Positions 21,785 to 32,766 are shown, counted from the first letter of the stretch. The stretch is 64,000 nt of DNA from Ganoderma boninense (GCA_002900995.3 PJEW03000013.1:134519-198518), one strand, 5' to 3'. Notes: generated from the letters alone by a model not told the origin. Made by a program: numbers and translations.

Positions 21785-22142
21785 TGTTGAACATAGTGGG
21801 AGACACCCACTATGGGGAGGGCACTACACGCAGTGTGCACGCACGTCACATACTCACCTGGCTAGTGTGAGGTAAAGGCTTGTATCGAGTGAGGAGAAGA
21901 GAGAAAAGTTCTGTTCTGATTAGGGCCAATGAGGGCCATATATATACTACAGTATGTACTGTATTACTAATGCTATATAGTACGGGAATGCACTGCCAGA
22001 GACATCGGGGCAGTGCAGCACATGAGATGATTATGTGAGGCGGCTATACAGCGCCTATGCAGATGGATGAGATATCGGGCTATACCGATATCTATGTACA
22101 CAGCTATGCTGTGCATGCAGTGCTCGGCTATGCTGTTCAACA
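21785..22142 (-). repeat. 3' LTR of Copia copy 2 (358 bp)
   Basis: Same length and ends as the copy 1 LTR at 9722-10079. The terminal hairpin CATAGTGGG/CCCACTATG is present. Confidence 0.95.
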
Positions 22143-22194
22143 CTCCCCCTCGCTAAGTATGCACCCACAAGTATGCAAGCGGACATGGCGCTCT

Positions 22195-22830
22195 TTAGGC
22201 AGCCTTAGGGAAATGCAAACCAAGGTAGGGATGGAAGCAGTGGAACTTCATGGTGCCCAAGTTCTTGGTGAAAATATCAGCGGGATTATTAGTCCCTTCG
22301 ACATAGAATATGTCGGTGATGCCTCGATTGTACACTTCATGGATGTAGTGGTAGCAAATGTTGATGTGTTTTGACCTCGCTTCTGTTACAGTGTTTTGTC
22401 CGATGTGAATGGAGCCTTGGTTGTCTCTAGACAATGGTACACAGTCGAGATGATAGCCAAGTTCAGCAAGCAAGTTGTAAACCCAGACTATCTGGCAACT
22501 ACAGTCGCTCATTGCCATATATTCAGCCTCAGTAGAGGAGAGGGCAATGGTCTTCTGTGCACGTGAAACCCACAAAAATGCACAGTTCGCTAACTTTAGC
22601 ATGAAGCCAGTTTGCGAGCGTCGAGTGTATGGGTCTGAGGCCCAATCACTATCAGTCCCAGCTGTTAAGCCAAGCTGAGATTCGCCATTATAAACCAAGG
22701 CATATTTCTTGGTTCCGACGAGGTAGCGGCAGATGTGGAGTGCCTTGCTAAGGTGATCTGTGCTCGGGTTCGCAGCATATTGTGCCAGTTTGGTCACAGT
22801 GAAAGTCAGATCTGGTCTTGTACCCAGCAT
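22195..22830 (-). pseudogene. Copia RNase H segment (copy 2)
   Basis: 211 codons, apparently identical at protein level to 9034-9669, including ALSSTEAEYMA. Frame-shifted from the reverse transcriptase segment, as in copy 1. Confidence 0.92.
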
Positions 22831-23005
22831 GAGGTAGAGTAGAGAACAGATGATTTTCTCTGAAGCGAAGTTCCGGCATGGATTGTTCTGTGTTGGGTGC
22901 AGGTATGTAACCCGCAGGGAGTGGAGTTAAAGCAGGTCACGTGTTTGTCATGCCGCAGCGGTCCAGTACTTTTTCCAAATATGCACGCTGATCTAAGAAG
23001 ATCTT

Positions 23006-24247
23006 TCAGCCTATGCGAGTAATGCGCATGCGCAAGAACTCTTTGGCATCGCCAAGATCACGGCATTCCCATTTCTTCATGAAGCGAGCTTTGAGAAGAG
23101 CTACAAGCTTCTTGTTGCACCCACAGAAAAGTGCATCGTCAACATAGACGATTACAACTACAAGTTTACCATGTGAGTGATGTCTGTAGATGTACAATCC
23201 TGCATCGTTGGTGAGGTGTTTAAAGCCCATCAACTTCATAGACTCAGACAAGGTGCGCCACCATGCTAAGCCTGCCTGTTTAAGTCCGTATAGAGCACGC
23301 TTCAATCTGAAGACTTTGTGCTCAGAGCCAGGGATGCGAAATCCTTCTGGCTGCTCCAAGTAGATTTCTTCATCTAGTTTGCCATATAGGTAGACACTGC
23401 GCACATCGAGTCCTGAAATGTGCCAGTCCTCGAGTGCTGCAAGCGCTATGATGAGACGGACTGTCTCAAAGTGTAAAACTGGAGAGAATATCTTGTCAAA
23501 GTCTTCGCCTTTGACCTGGGAGAAGCCTTTCACTACAAGCCTGGCTTTCTTACAACTGTCAGTTTTGATGTCAAATACCCAGCGGTTTTTGACAACCTTA
23601 CGTCCTTTTGTACGATCGACCACATCATAAACATTGCACCTGCAAAGGGCCTCTATTTCTTCATGGCAAGCGGTAAACCACTCCTTTTGCTCAGCCTTTG
23701 GTAGGCTGGTGATATCACGGTAAGTCCACTCACGCACATTAGGCGGTGGTACTTTCTCCCCCTCATTTGGTGGGATCGCTTTCGCGATGAGGAATTGGAT
23801 GAGACTAGCTCCCCCTTCCCAGCATAGTTGTGCCTCATCAGTTCTAGGAGCACGCAAGACACCTTCGACTTCTTCAGACAATTGACCTGATGACTCTTTT
23901 TTAGACTCGTCATCATCTTCTTCTTCCTCATCATCATCATCACCATCATTGTCTTCGTCGGGGTCTGGCCCATCTGGACTAGAAGCTGAAGGTTGAGGTT
24001 GAGGTGGGACATATGCAGGTGTTGGGTCTGAGCCCAAGTCCTCCTCTTCCTCAGCATCGCTACTACTAGACGAGATTACAGGGGTAGGTTCCCTGTGCAT
24101 GCACATCGAACATGGAAAAAAAAACAGGTAGACCGCATTCAGCAAATCTCTGGCGTGGTTGTGGAAGTGATCGGGTGTAACTAGGTCCAGGAACCTGTTC
24201 ATCTCTCGAAAGAGGTGCAGTCCGAGAGCGACTCGGCTGTTCACCAA
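23006..24247 (-). pseudogene. Copia reverse transcriptase segment (copy 2)
   Basis: 413 codons with the acidic linker and YVDD motif. Apparently identical at protein level to 7617-8858 and ending at the same TGA. Confidence 0.92.
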
Positions 24248-24641
24248 TCATTCGTGTCCACAATCCCTGTTTCTCAATATCTTTAGAAATGTCTGTAGGG
24301 TGTCGTGATTCACCATAGACATTGCCTTCACAAACTGGTACTTTCCGCTCCCTCGCAGGCCGTCGCGATCCTTCCGTGACTTGTCTTTCAACTGGAGGAG
24401 GTTGTGGCGGCATAGGGTGTTGCACTACTGGTACATTCTCCCTGCGCTGTGCGCTAGGTTGAGATGGTACAGGGGGTACAGCTGGAGCTGGTGCAGGTGC
24501 GACGTCTCGTGCCTTACCCTTGCCCTTTGTGGAAGGTTTTGTGGGAGGATGCCGTGGCTCATCGCTGTCATCAGGGAGTAAAAAAGGAGCAGTTGCCTGG
24601 TCGACAGGTTCAACTGGTTCGGGCGCATCATGCTGCCCTTG

Positions 24642-26027
24642 TCACTTCTTGTTGTGCGAGCACTTTGAAAATGAGGTCTCATCAAACAAATGAGGCGCGC
24701 TTGGAATGATCTCGATGCCGCGGTCTTTGAGCATGTTGGTGAAGGCGAGTAATTTGAGTTGGCCTCCAGAATCTGATTTCCACTTGATTACTTTTGCATC
24801 GTACTGTGTCTCGACATATGTGATCCATTGTCGTGTAGACAGCAGCACATTGGCTTTGGTGTGAAGGCAAATCTCCCATGAATATGATGTGTAGTCATCA
24901 TAAAATAGGATTGCATGCTGGTACTTGTGGTACGACGGCACGGGGAAACTTTTCAGATCAACATGGATCAGCTCAAAAGGCTTAGATGCATGCCGATTGT
25001 CAATCGGGTGAGACTGCGATGGCATTTTGCCTTCAGCACATCCATGGCAAATCGAGTTCCTTTTGGGAGTCTCAACAATCGGACACTTCTCAGTGTGTTT
25101 CCGAAGGTGTCTCAGCATGTTGTCTGAAGGATGGCCTAAGCGACAGTGGAGAGTATCATAGTCTATGCCTGCCAAGGCGACCATGCTTCGCACCTGAACA
25201 GGCTGCATATAAATCACGTATATTGTATCACCAACTTCACATGGTTTAAAAGAAACCACATGGTTCTTGCTGCTGTAAAGCGAGATCTTGGCGGTAGTGG
25301 CACACACTGACATCCCGCTTCGCAGAAGAGCACCCATAGATATGAGTTTGTTGGTGAGATTTGGAACCAAAGCAACATTTGTCAACCTTAAAGTTCTGCC
25401 TGTCTCCAATAGTAGGAAGACAGTGCCTTCGCCAGTCATATATGTCGTACTATCAGCAGTGCTGAGCAGACGTTTGGTCTTGTAGTAGTGGAAATCAGCA
25501 AAATCACCCAAGGAGTAGGTGAAGTGTGTCGATGCTCCTGAGTCAAGCATCCAGACACTGTTATTGCGATCAACTGATTTCGCTTTCCCCTTGCACTTTG
25601 CGCACACTGCATATGTAGAGTGGTGAAGACATGAATTATCTTCTGCAGCTACGGATAATACAGTTGTAGCTACAGGTATGTGCGATACATCTACACAACG
25701 AGAGGAACTTGCAACACTAGTCACTGCCAATTGAGGCGTGCAGTCAGCATACAACTCATGGTGTAGTGGGGAATGGACTGACCATTGACGATTGAAGAAC
25801 TCCTCGACATCTTCGTCCCGCTCATCCTCACTGCCGAGTCCGAGGGATACAGCTTCCTTCATGTCCATGTCTATGTCCACGGTGACGGCGCCTATGCGCT
25901 CCCTGAGGTTTGGGCTGATACGTGACTCTAGGGTGTACTGGCGGCGCTTGGGCTCTTGCTCCTCGCTGTCCGAGTCCTCGTCGCTGAGCACTTCGACGAT
26001 CCTGGTGCTGCTGCGCACGATTGGCAT
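24642..26027 (-). pseudogene. Copia protease and integrase segment (copy 2)
   Basis: 461 codons. It has an N-terminal acidic stretch (VLSDEDSDSEEQE) that is missing in copy 1, then the retropepsin motif LDSGAST, the HHCC zinc region and a truncated integrase core. The catalytic glutamate region is deleted exactly as in copy 1. This frame overlaps, in a different phase, the end of the gag readthrough frame at 25828-26027. Confidence 0.9.
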
Positions 26028-26415
26028 AGGGCTGCATGATATGGGGCTGGTGGAGCGGGAGTCCTCGCTGAGTGTCGCGGAGGATTCTGGCGAAGAGCAC
26101 CCTGGAATGCTGCTCTGTCGTCAGCATTTGGATGGAGTCCTTGCTGCGGCTGCTGGCCATGACGAGCATCTCGAGCTTGCAGATGTGCTCGGTTGTTGCC
26201 TCGACGCCCAGCTCCTTCGCGAGGTCGAATGCCTGCGTGAGCGCAGGGTACTGGTTTTTTAGGCCAGTCCTTGCGTGGAGGGGCTTGACGGGCTTGTGCA
26301 GGAGCACGTGGGGGTCTCGCGACTGCAGCACCATGTCCATCTCGCCCTTGGTGATCACAGGGTGTGAATCAGCGACGTGGGCGATGTGCGCATGGTGATG
26401 CGCACCTTGGTGCTG
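25828..26415 (-). pseudogene. Copia gag-pro linker behind an in-frame UAG (copy 2)
   Basis: Same frame as the gag gene at 26416-27207 and separated from it only by a single TAG. It encodes a helical linker (YPALTQAFDLAKELGV, ICKLEMLVMASS) and runs past 26027 into the region read in another frame by the protease segment. The UAG is followed by CAGCAC, which matches only part of the CAR-YYA readthrough consensus, so plain decay is as likely as programmed readthrough. Confidence 0.55.
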
Positions 26416-27207
26416 CTAGAAGCGGCCGCGTCCTCCGCACCTGCCCCGATGGGTTTGCTGCTGCTGCCCCTGAGGGCGCTGCTGCTGATGCTGCTGCTGG
26501 CCTTGCGGGCGCTGCTGCTGGCGGAAAGTGGGGTCTTGCAGCTTGCACTTGACTGCACTGATCTTGTTCGCGCTGTCACACGGCTTCTGCTGGTGGCACC
26601 CCTGGCACTGCTCCCAGTACATGATGACGCAGTTGCGAACATCGTCGAAGGTGACTAGACGGACAGCTGGAGTAGTTGCCGTTGGCACGAGGCCTGAGGT
26701 GTAAACTTGGATGATGGGGTCCATCGCGGATGGGAGCTTCGAGAGGAGGATCATCCTCTTGATGTGCTCAGCGACGGTAAACTGGTTGGTCTCAAGTGTC
26801 TGGAAGTGAGCGCGGAGCTTGTCCATTGCAGGAATGGGGTTGGAGTCACTAGAGTTGGTGATGCCCATGGCAGCGTGGAAGTCCTGGTAGCCAATCGGGA
26901 TGCCGGGCTTCCTGTAGGTGTCCTTGAGGTAGTCCCAGACCTCCTTGGTGGTGGTCTTGGAGTCGATCACAGTGCCAATGCTGTCATCGACACAGAGACA
27001 GATGCTGCCGCGAGCGGCAGTGTCGTCCTTGTTCCAACCATCGACCTTGTCCTCGTTCGAGCCATCAGCGGCCAAGGTAGGACAGGTTCTGGTCATGGGC
27101 TTGGTCCAACGGCCCGTCGTCTGGAGGTACGCCTCTATCTTCGGTGCCCACTGAAAGTAGTTGGGGCCGGTGAGGAGCGGAACGAGGTTGGTGAGGTTGT
27201 TCGACAT
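26416..27207 (-). CDS. Copia gag (copy 2)
   Basis: 263 codons starting MSNNLTNLVPLLTGPNYFQW, the typical Copia gag opening. The core includes WDYLKDTYRKPG and HIKRMILLSKLP. The C-terminus is Gln-rich with RPQGQQQ repeats and ends in an Arg/Gly stretch (GRCGGRGRF) instead of a clear CCHC zinc knuckle. The only Cys pair seen is CQGCHQQKPC, a possible divergent RNA-binding motif. Gag is absent from copy 1. Confidence 0.85.
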   Translation of the reverse strand: MSNNLTNLVPLLTGPNYFQWAPKIEAYLQTTGRWTKPMTRTCPTLAADGSNEDKVDGWNKDDTAARGSICLCVDDSIGTVIDSKTTTKEVWDYLKDTYRKPGIPIGYQDFHAAMGITNSSDSNPIPAMDKLRAHFQTLETNQFTVAEHIKRMILLSKLPSAMDPIIQVYTSGLVPTATTPAVRLVTFDDVRNCVIMYWEQCQGCHQQKPCDSANKISAVKCKLQDPTFRQQQRPQGQQQHQQQRPQGQQQQTHRGRCGGRGRF

Positions 27208-27524
27208 GGCAATCGATAAGGTGATAGAAGTCTGACCAAAAGATATGGTCAGTCACCATTCGGCGGCATTCGCAGCGACAAACAATGAGGAGAGAATGCC
27301 GGAAGCATATACCGGCAGAGGTTCCCCCTCTGTGTAGCATGGCAGGCAGCGATCAAAGAGATCGTGCCACATCTAAGCCACCATCGTGCATGGACGGCCG
27401 TGTATGATCGCGCCAGATCCAATGCCCGGAAGGTCTGCCATAATGGCAACAAGAGGTTTGCCAGGCGAGCAGTGCAGAGTGGAACGCAGCCAGCAATGAG
27501 CGGTGCAGTATCCACAACGTCGAC

Positions 27525-27538
27525 CAGGGCTCATAACC
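27525..27538 (-). other. Primer-binding site of Copia copy 2 (initiator tRNA-Met half-molecule type)
   Basis: The plus strand CAGGGCTCATAACC directly abuts the 5' LTR. It equals the anticodon stem-loop of eukaryotic initiator tRNA-Met (anticodon CAU within GCTCATAAC), so the element's RNA would pair with the inside of that tRNA, as in Drosophila copia. Confidence 0.85.
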
Positions 27539-27889
27539 TGTTGAACATAGTGGGAGATGCCCACTATGGGGAGGGCACTACACGCAGTGTGCACGCATAC
27601 TCACCTGGCTAGTGTGAGGTAGAGGCTTGTATCGAGTGAGGAGAAGAGAGAGAAGAGCTGTATTGATTAGGGCCAATGAGGGCCATATATATACTACAGG
27701 ATGTACTGTATTACTAAGGCTATACAGTACAAGAATGCACTGCCAGAGACATATGGGCAGTGCAGCACATGAGATGATCATGTGAGGCGGCTATACAGTG
27801 CCTGTGCAGATGGATGAGATATCGGGCTGTGCCGATATCTATGTACACAGCTATGCCATGCATGCAGTGCTTGGCTATGCTGTTCAACA
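27539..27889 (-). repeat. 5' LTR of Copia copy 2 (351 bp)
   Basis: Ends TGTTGAACA and TGTTCAACA. It differs from the 3' LTR of the same element by substitutions and small indels (for example a 7-bp gap near 27597). The hairpin stem is conserved but its loop differs. Confidence 0.95.
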
Positions 27890-27944
27890 CTGTTTGCCAC
27901 ACCCCACCACGAATAACCATGTACATGTGGTAATGATACTTGAC

Positions 27945-30430
27945 ATCAGCAAAAGTGGAAAAGTATCCTGCCGGATTGTGTTGTAAGACAATGCCGAAAA
28001 TACTATGCACTATTCACTATGCGCCTGTAACTTCGTGAAAACTGGGAAGTTATGTCGGGGTCCCACGAAGATACATCCTATCTTCTTGGGAAATTTGTGA
28101 TACCCATATCTTCATAGTGGATTTCGTGATGTGCAAAGTACTGGTAGCACACATTGTCCTCGGTGCACCACGAATTATGCGATTGGAAAGAGGACAGCGG
28201 CAAGTGCTTCCACCTTATCACGGCTGCGTGCCTGCCCTAGACACCCAGTGCTCATTCTCTGTTTCCCATCAACGCAAACTTCACCGTTGCAATGTATGCG
28301 TCGCCCTCCTGTCGCCCTCCATCGTCACTCCTTGGTCTGCTGCAGCTGCTCACCCTGGTCCTCCCTAAAGCTCCCTGGCCCTGGCTCTCTCTGGTGACTT
28401 GGCCCAAGCTTGGTCTGTCGTTGCTCTGGCTTGGGTCCAAAGCTTGGGGGTCTTCTCTTCTGCTGTTATTCTGCCTGGCATTTGGCTGTGGGTATACGCA
28501 CTGGCTGACGGGTGGGCCAGACCTTGGTTCTGGGAGTGGATCCATGGGCCCCATGGCTCATTTGGTAGAAGGTGCGTACCCATTCCGATTCCTTAGACTA
28601 TTTTTCTCGTATGCTTGTCGCAGGAATGTCCACTTGGTTTGTCTTTCCTCCACCCTTTCCCTTTCTCTTTCCTTCTCTCATCATGATCATCATCCTCCAC
28701 ATCTGCATCGTCCTGTGAAGCTACAGTGACCCTTGTGGCGCTCTTTAAGGTGCCCATTTCCCGTTCGCTGCTATCGGATACCCTGCTGTGGACACATTTC
28801 CGTGCGCTGGTGTCTAAGTTAGTCACATCAGTAAAACTTGCACAGCTCTGGGAGCTCTGGACCAGACCCGTCCCAGACTTTTCAGACGGGCCCCAGACTT
28901 TTTAGGGCCGATTGGTGCCCAGAACTTCAAGACCCACGTTCAGAACATCGGGCACTCTACTGCATTGACAGCGCTCCTACTTTCTCCCTCCTCGCTCTGG
29001 GCTTTTCCGCTGAGTCTACCTTCCGTGAGCTATTCACAATGTTCTGTCAGAGCTGCCAATGGACCGCATCTCAACTAAAATGACACATTGATACCTGCAC
29101 CTCTCTGGTAAGTTACTTAGTACCTGTCCATGTGCCCGTGGTGCTTTCCCCACTCTCCATCCCTATCCGCGAGGCCTGTTTTCTTTTTTTTTCCCCAGTA
29201 TTCGGGTTCAGAGTTTCTATGCATACCATGTTGGGTGTATTCAGATGAAATGTTGCAAGTTATTCCACCCTTGGCCTGTGAGCCCCACATCCTGAGTTTG
29301 GAGATCTGGATGGTCTGGGACGGTGGCTGTCCAGTGCGTCCAGATCTCCAGAGATTGTCGGTTTTACTGATGCAGTGCCCACACATACTCGTGTTGTGCG
29401 TCGTTTCCGAGCATGCAGTAGTCAGGTGTGTGCATTTCATAAGTGTTTCAGTAGGGTGGCGAGAGCGGCGGCGGCGGCTGTGGTGGGGCAGCGCATAAGA
29501 CACTTCTTCGGTAGTGATGTTTCCTGTATTGTAGGTAACTAGTAGTACATGTGTATTGTCTTCGCTATATATTTATTACAGCTGCAGAACCCTAAACAGG
29601 ATGCAAAACCCGAAAGCCCGCATGATAATGCGACCATAACTTTGTGATTATCACAAATTTAATGCCCTGCACCACGAAGAATTCCATCTCGCCCTGGGCG
29701 CTCCAACTTCGTGGTGAGGGACAAAAACTTCGTGATTTATCAGTTTTTCACGAAGTTAGGATAGCCGCCATCATCGTGGTGCATCAGTACTTTCGGAAAT
29801 TGCTTAACGCGACTTAACGGGGCTGTTAAGCGCGTTAAGTCGCGTTAAGCACAGCTTAAGTACGGCAAGCGCGTAAGCCGTAAGTTGGCCCCAAAGCGCC
29901 CGTAAGCCGCCTCCCCCAACCTCACTCCTCCTCCCAGCACCATGGACCTGCGACTTCGCCAGCACCTGGCGGGGCGCAAGGGGACCCAGTCCGAACCTGT
30001 GGGTGCATACCTTTCGTCCGCAGCGCCTCGTCAAATCCAGCCACAGGGAGGGCCGCCAGCCGTTAAGCCTGTAAGTATTTAAGTAAAATCCGGAAGTACT
30101 GATGTGCTACGCAGTGTATTCGTGAACCTCATGAAGATACTTCGTGAAAACCCCGAAGATGCTTCGTGGGCAACTTCGTGAAAATCACGAAGTTTGAGGC
30201 GCTCAGTGATTTGAGGTTTTATACGTGATCGTGCAAACCAGAAAAGGACCATACCCTCCCTCAAAATCCCGTGCAATATACGCACTATCTCGCGAGGATT
30301 GGTAGGATCGCGAGGATTGTGAGGATTGCATGGCAGTGCCATACGTCGCAATCCGGTGCATGAACTCGTATTTCGGGCAATTCTCACATTATTGCCAGAG
30401 GGGACTTTTCCACTTTTGCTGATGGAGCAA
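27945..30430. mobile_element. Probable relic DNA transposon or MITE-like region rich in CTTCGTG motifs
   Basis: The 20-bp sequence ATCAGCAAAAGTGGAAAAGT near 27947 recurs inverted at about 30405-30424, with further weak similarity inward. Between them, clusters of CTTCGTG/CACGAAG lie at both subterminal regions: 28031, 28064, 29673, 29707, 29728, 29749, 30140, 30162, 30174, 30186. Such subterminal repeats are typical of hAT-like and related DNA transposons. No transposase was recognised in 28190-29600. The inverted 20-mer is also read in-frame on both sides as ISKSGKV, so an inverted coding fragment is an alternative. Confidence 0.4.
29794..29890. repeat. Cluster of short TTAAG/CTTAA palindromic repeats
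   Basis: Within about 90 bp, TTAAC or TTAAG units with GCG spacers recur (CGACTTAACG, GTTAAGCGCGTTAAGTCGCGTTAAGC, GCTTAAG), giving overlapping inverted repeats able to fold. Lies inside the CTTCGTG-rich region. Confidence 0.6.
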
Positions 30431-30655
30431 CATCCAACTTCCAGTAGTTCCAGCGGTGGCAAGTTCCAACACGTCAAAAATTGGAATAGATGTTTCTGTT
30501 GATGGACGGTAAAGTGATAAGGAAGCTGTCACAACAGGGTCTAATTTCGCTTTGGAAGTTGAGCTGGACCCATCAAATCGAGATTGTTGAAGATTTCACG
30601 TTTAAAAGGCTGCCATTCGAGCTCAGAGTGTGGGGCATCGTTCCAACTCTCCGTC

Positions 30656-31165
30656 ATGTGGCTTACCAGCAATATCGAGGACTTCGCATCCGATGACCTC
30701 GAGGAGTACGTCACCACTGTCGTAGAAGAAGATCATGCGTATACCTCTCCCGCTCCTCCTGATAAGGAACATCCCGGCCCTCGTGCTATCGTGACTGACA
30801 ACATTCGTTACCTCTGAATTCCTCGCTCGCGTCTCTGCCCTCCATGCTGCACACCTCGATGACGATCAATTCATCAAGCTATATGCATACCTGGATAGCA
30901 AGTCCGAGGTCGAACAACAGGAGATGGCGATTTTCGCCAAACAGTACTCTAGACTTACGCGCTTCGCGCCCGTCAAGCGCTCCACCGAGCAACTTGTGAA
31001 CTTCAGCATTGAGTCGATGAAGATCGCTCTCAATGACCTAGAGTTCGCACAGGACGCCCACGGCGACTCGGAGAACGGCGACCCCCAGAAGACGAAGGCT
31101 GCGTTGGAGCGAGCAGAGGAGAAATCAGCTCGTATGAGGCTGCGCCTGAAGGGCGAGTTGAAGTT
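30656..31165 (+). pseudogene. Gene Y, 5' part, interrupted by Gypsy 2
   Basis: Unknown protein. An open stretch from an ATG at 30656 (MWLTSNIEDFASDDLEEYV) stops at 30817; from 30816 another frame continues (EFLARVSALHAAHLDDDQFIKLYAYLDSKSEV...), with a short shift or intron between. It ends KSARMRLRLKGELK at the Gypsy 2 target site. Rich in charged helices. After removal of the element, translation continues LAIEYMQQCEF from 37640, so one exon was split by the insertion. Confidence 0.4.
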
Positions 31166-31503
31166 TGTAACGGCCACAGCCGTCACACGAGCCTCACGGC
31201 CAATGTTCCTTCCTGCTCACGCGCTTGTCAGTAGCTACGATCCGGACTCACGCGCCCATATTCCAGGTCTCCTGCTCTGCACCCAACTCCCCTATGACAT
31301 CTGCCTGACGCCACGACTCGATCACGAATGATTGTACTTACTTATATTTCCCCCGCGCTCACTGCTCCTGTAGCCTTGTCGAGGCAACGCAGTCTCTGCC
31401 CGCTCTTGCTCGTCCCTCGCCTTCGCGTGACGCTCGCTCTCCTCTCGTCTTCGTCTCTCGCCCTCGACTCTCTCGTTCACGCGCTCAGAAGCGAGCCGTT
31501 ACA
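31166..31503 (+). repeat. 5' LTR of Gypsy 2 (338 bp)
   Basis: TGTAACGG...CCGTTACA. It differs from the 3' LTR by a few small indels (for example an extra ACTGCTC near 31363 and CT near 31456). Confidence 0.95.
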
Positions 31504-31636
31504 TGTTACAGTTTGCTTCGACCCCCCAACCTCGTCCCGATCCCATCTCGACTTTCGCCACACCCGGCGTCTTGATCCCACATCAGGCGCTGGTCTCCTC
31601 GTCTCGCTCGCCCCCGTCCCCCTCGCCCCCGACATC

Positions 31637-32766
31637 ATGAACGTCGATCCCAACGCCAATCTCATCGACTTCGGCGGTGCACCACATGCCCAAGGAACCG
31701 CACCCGCTGCTCCGCCTCCACAGGCACCACCCCAAGCACAAGGCCCAAATGCGCAGCCTCCACAGCCACCCTGCCGATCCCATGGCCGCCTTACTCCACT
31801 CCATCTATCAGCTGGGCCTCGAGTCCAGCGCCATTCGCGAAAATCAGCGCCTCCAGGGTCTCGCGTTCGAGGCCATGACCGCCCGGATCCAGTCGATGAC
31901 GTCCGCCCCGACGTCCAGCAACGTCAAAGTTCGAGACCCGCCGCTTTTCAAGGGCAAAGCGACGGAGGTCGACTCGTTCATCGACGACGTCGACAGTGCC
32001 ATCTATTTGCAGCCCGCGCTGCTTAATGGCTCGAATCAAGCTAAGTGCGTTTATATGGCTTCGTGGCTAGATGAAGGTGCGCCTAAGACGTGGCTCAAGG
32101 CCATGCTCCGGCGCAATCACAATTTCTACGATGACTGGGACGCGTTCTTTTCGCCAGCGTTTCCAGGATTCTGACCTTGAGGCCCGTAAGCTGCATAAGC
32201 TCGAGAAGCTTACGCAGACAGGCTCTGCCGCGTCATACGCGAACGAGTTTGCCGAGGGTCTCGAGTACGTGGACTGGACGGAGAAGCATGCAATCCGTCA
32301 GTTCAACCGTGGGTTGAAGCACGAGTTGCAGATGCAGCTTCTCAAGGAAGACCTGCCTGACACGCTCGATGCTTGGACCCCCATTGTCGTCCGCATGGAC
32401 GACAAGATGCACAACCTTGAGGTTGAGACTCGGAGCCGCGAGAAGCTCAAGTCTTCCTCGCATGGAAGCTCGAGCTCGTCTCGCCCGTCCGACAAGCCTC
32501 ACAAGTCTCGGGCTCCTAATAGCGGCTCGAATGTTCCGCTTCCGCCGCCTCCTGGTCCCTCACACTCTGGCGAGGTGCCTATGGAGATCGACGGCGTGAA
32601 ACACGGCAAGGTCACAGATGCAGAGCGTGAGCGTCGTCGTAAGGACAAGCTCTGCTTCTACTGTGGCCAGGGCAAACATCGGATTTCCGACTGCCCGAAC
32701 ATGTCTGAGGAAAAGAAAAAGAAGTATCAGGCTAGTCAGGCTTCCCGTCCGTCGGGAAATGCCTAG
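31637..32766 (+). pseudogene. Gypsy 2 gag, two frameshifts
   Basis: Starts MNVDPNANLIDFGG at 31637. The frame shifts near 31772 (continuing ADPMAALLHSIYQLGLE) and again near 32155 (continuing RQRFQDSDLEARKLHKLEKL). The gag core has FKGKATEVDSFIDDV and WLKAMLRRNHNFYDDWDAFF. A Ser-rich linker is followed by an intact CCHC zinc knuckle, CFYCGQGKHRISDC, and a TAG stop at 32764-32766. Gag packages the element RNA. The two shifts mean no full-length Gag is made unless they are sequencing errors. Confidence 0.88.

Larger units (their letters stand above)
21785..27889 (-). mobile_element. Ty1/Copia LTR retrotransposon copy 2, near full length (6,105 bp)
   Basis: Both LTRs (21785-22142 and 27539-27889), primer-binding site, gag and pol are present. 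From 25766 leftwards it is the second arm of the inverted duplication and shares every break of copy 1. The flanks do not form a target duplication: the 3' flank reads ATAGC on the element strand (as at copy 1), while the 5' flank reads AACAG. It therefore looks like a chimera of two insertions. Confidence 0.95.

Noticed and set aside
5885..27889. Two independent Copia insertions in opposite orientation
   Set aside because: Shared flanking gene, shared stops and deletion, and exact collinearity show one duplicated locus.
27945..30430. Autonomous hAT transposon
   Set aside because: No transposase or dimerisation domain could be read in any frame; only ends and motif clusters are seen.
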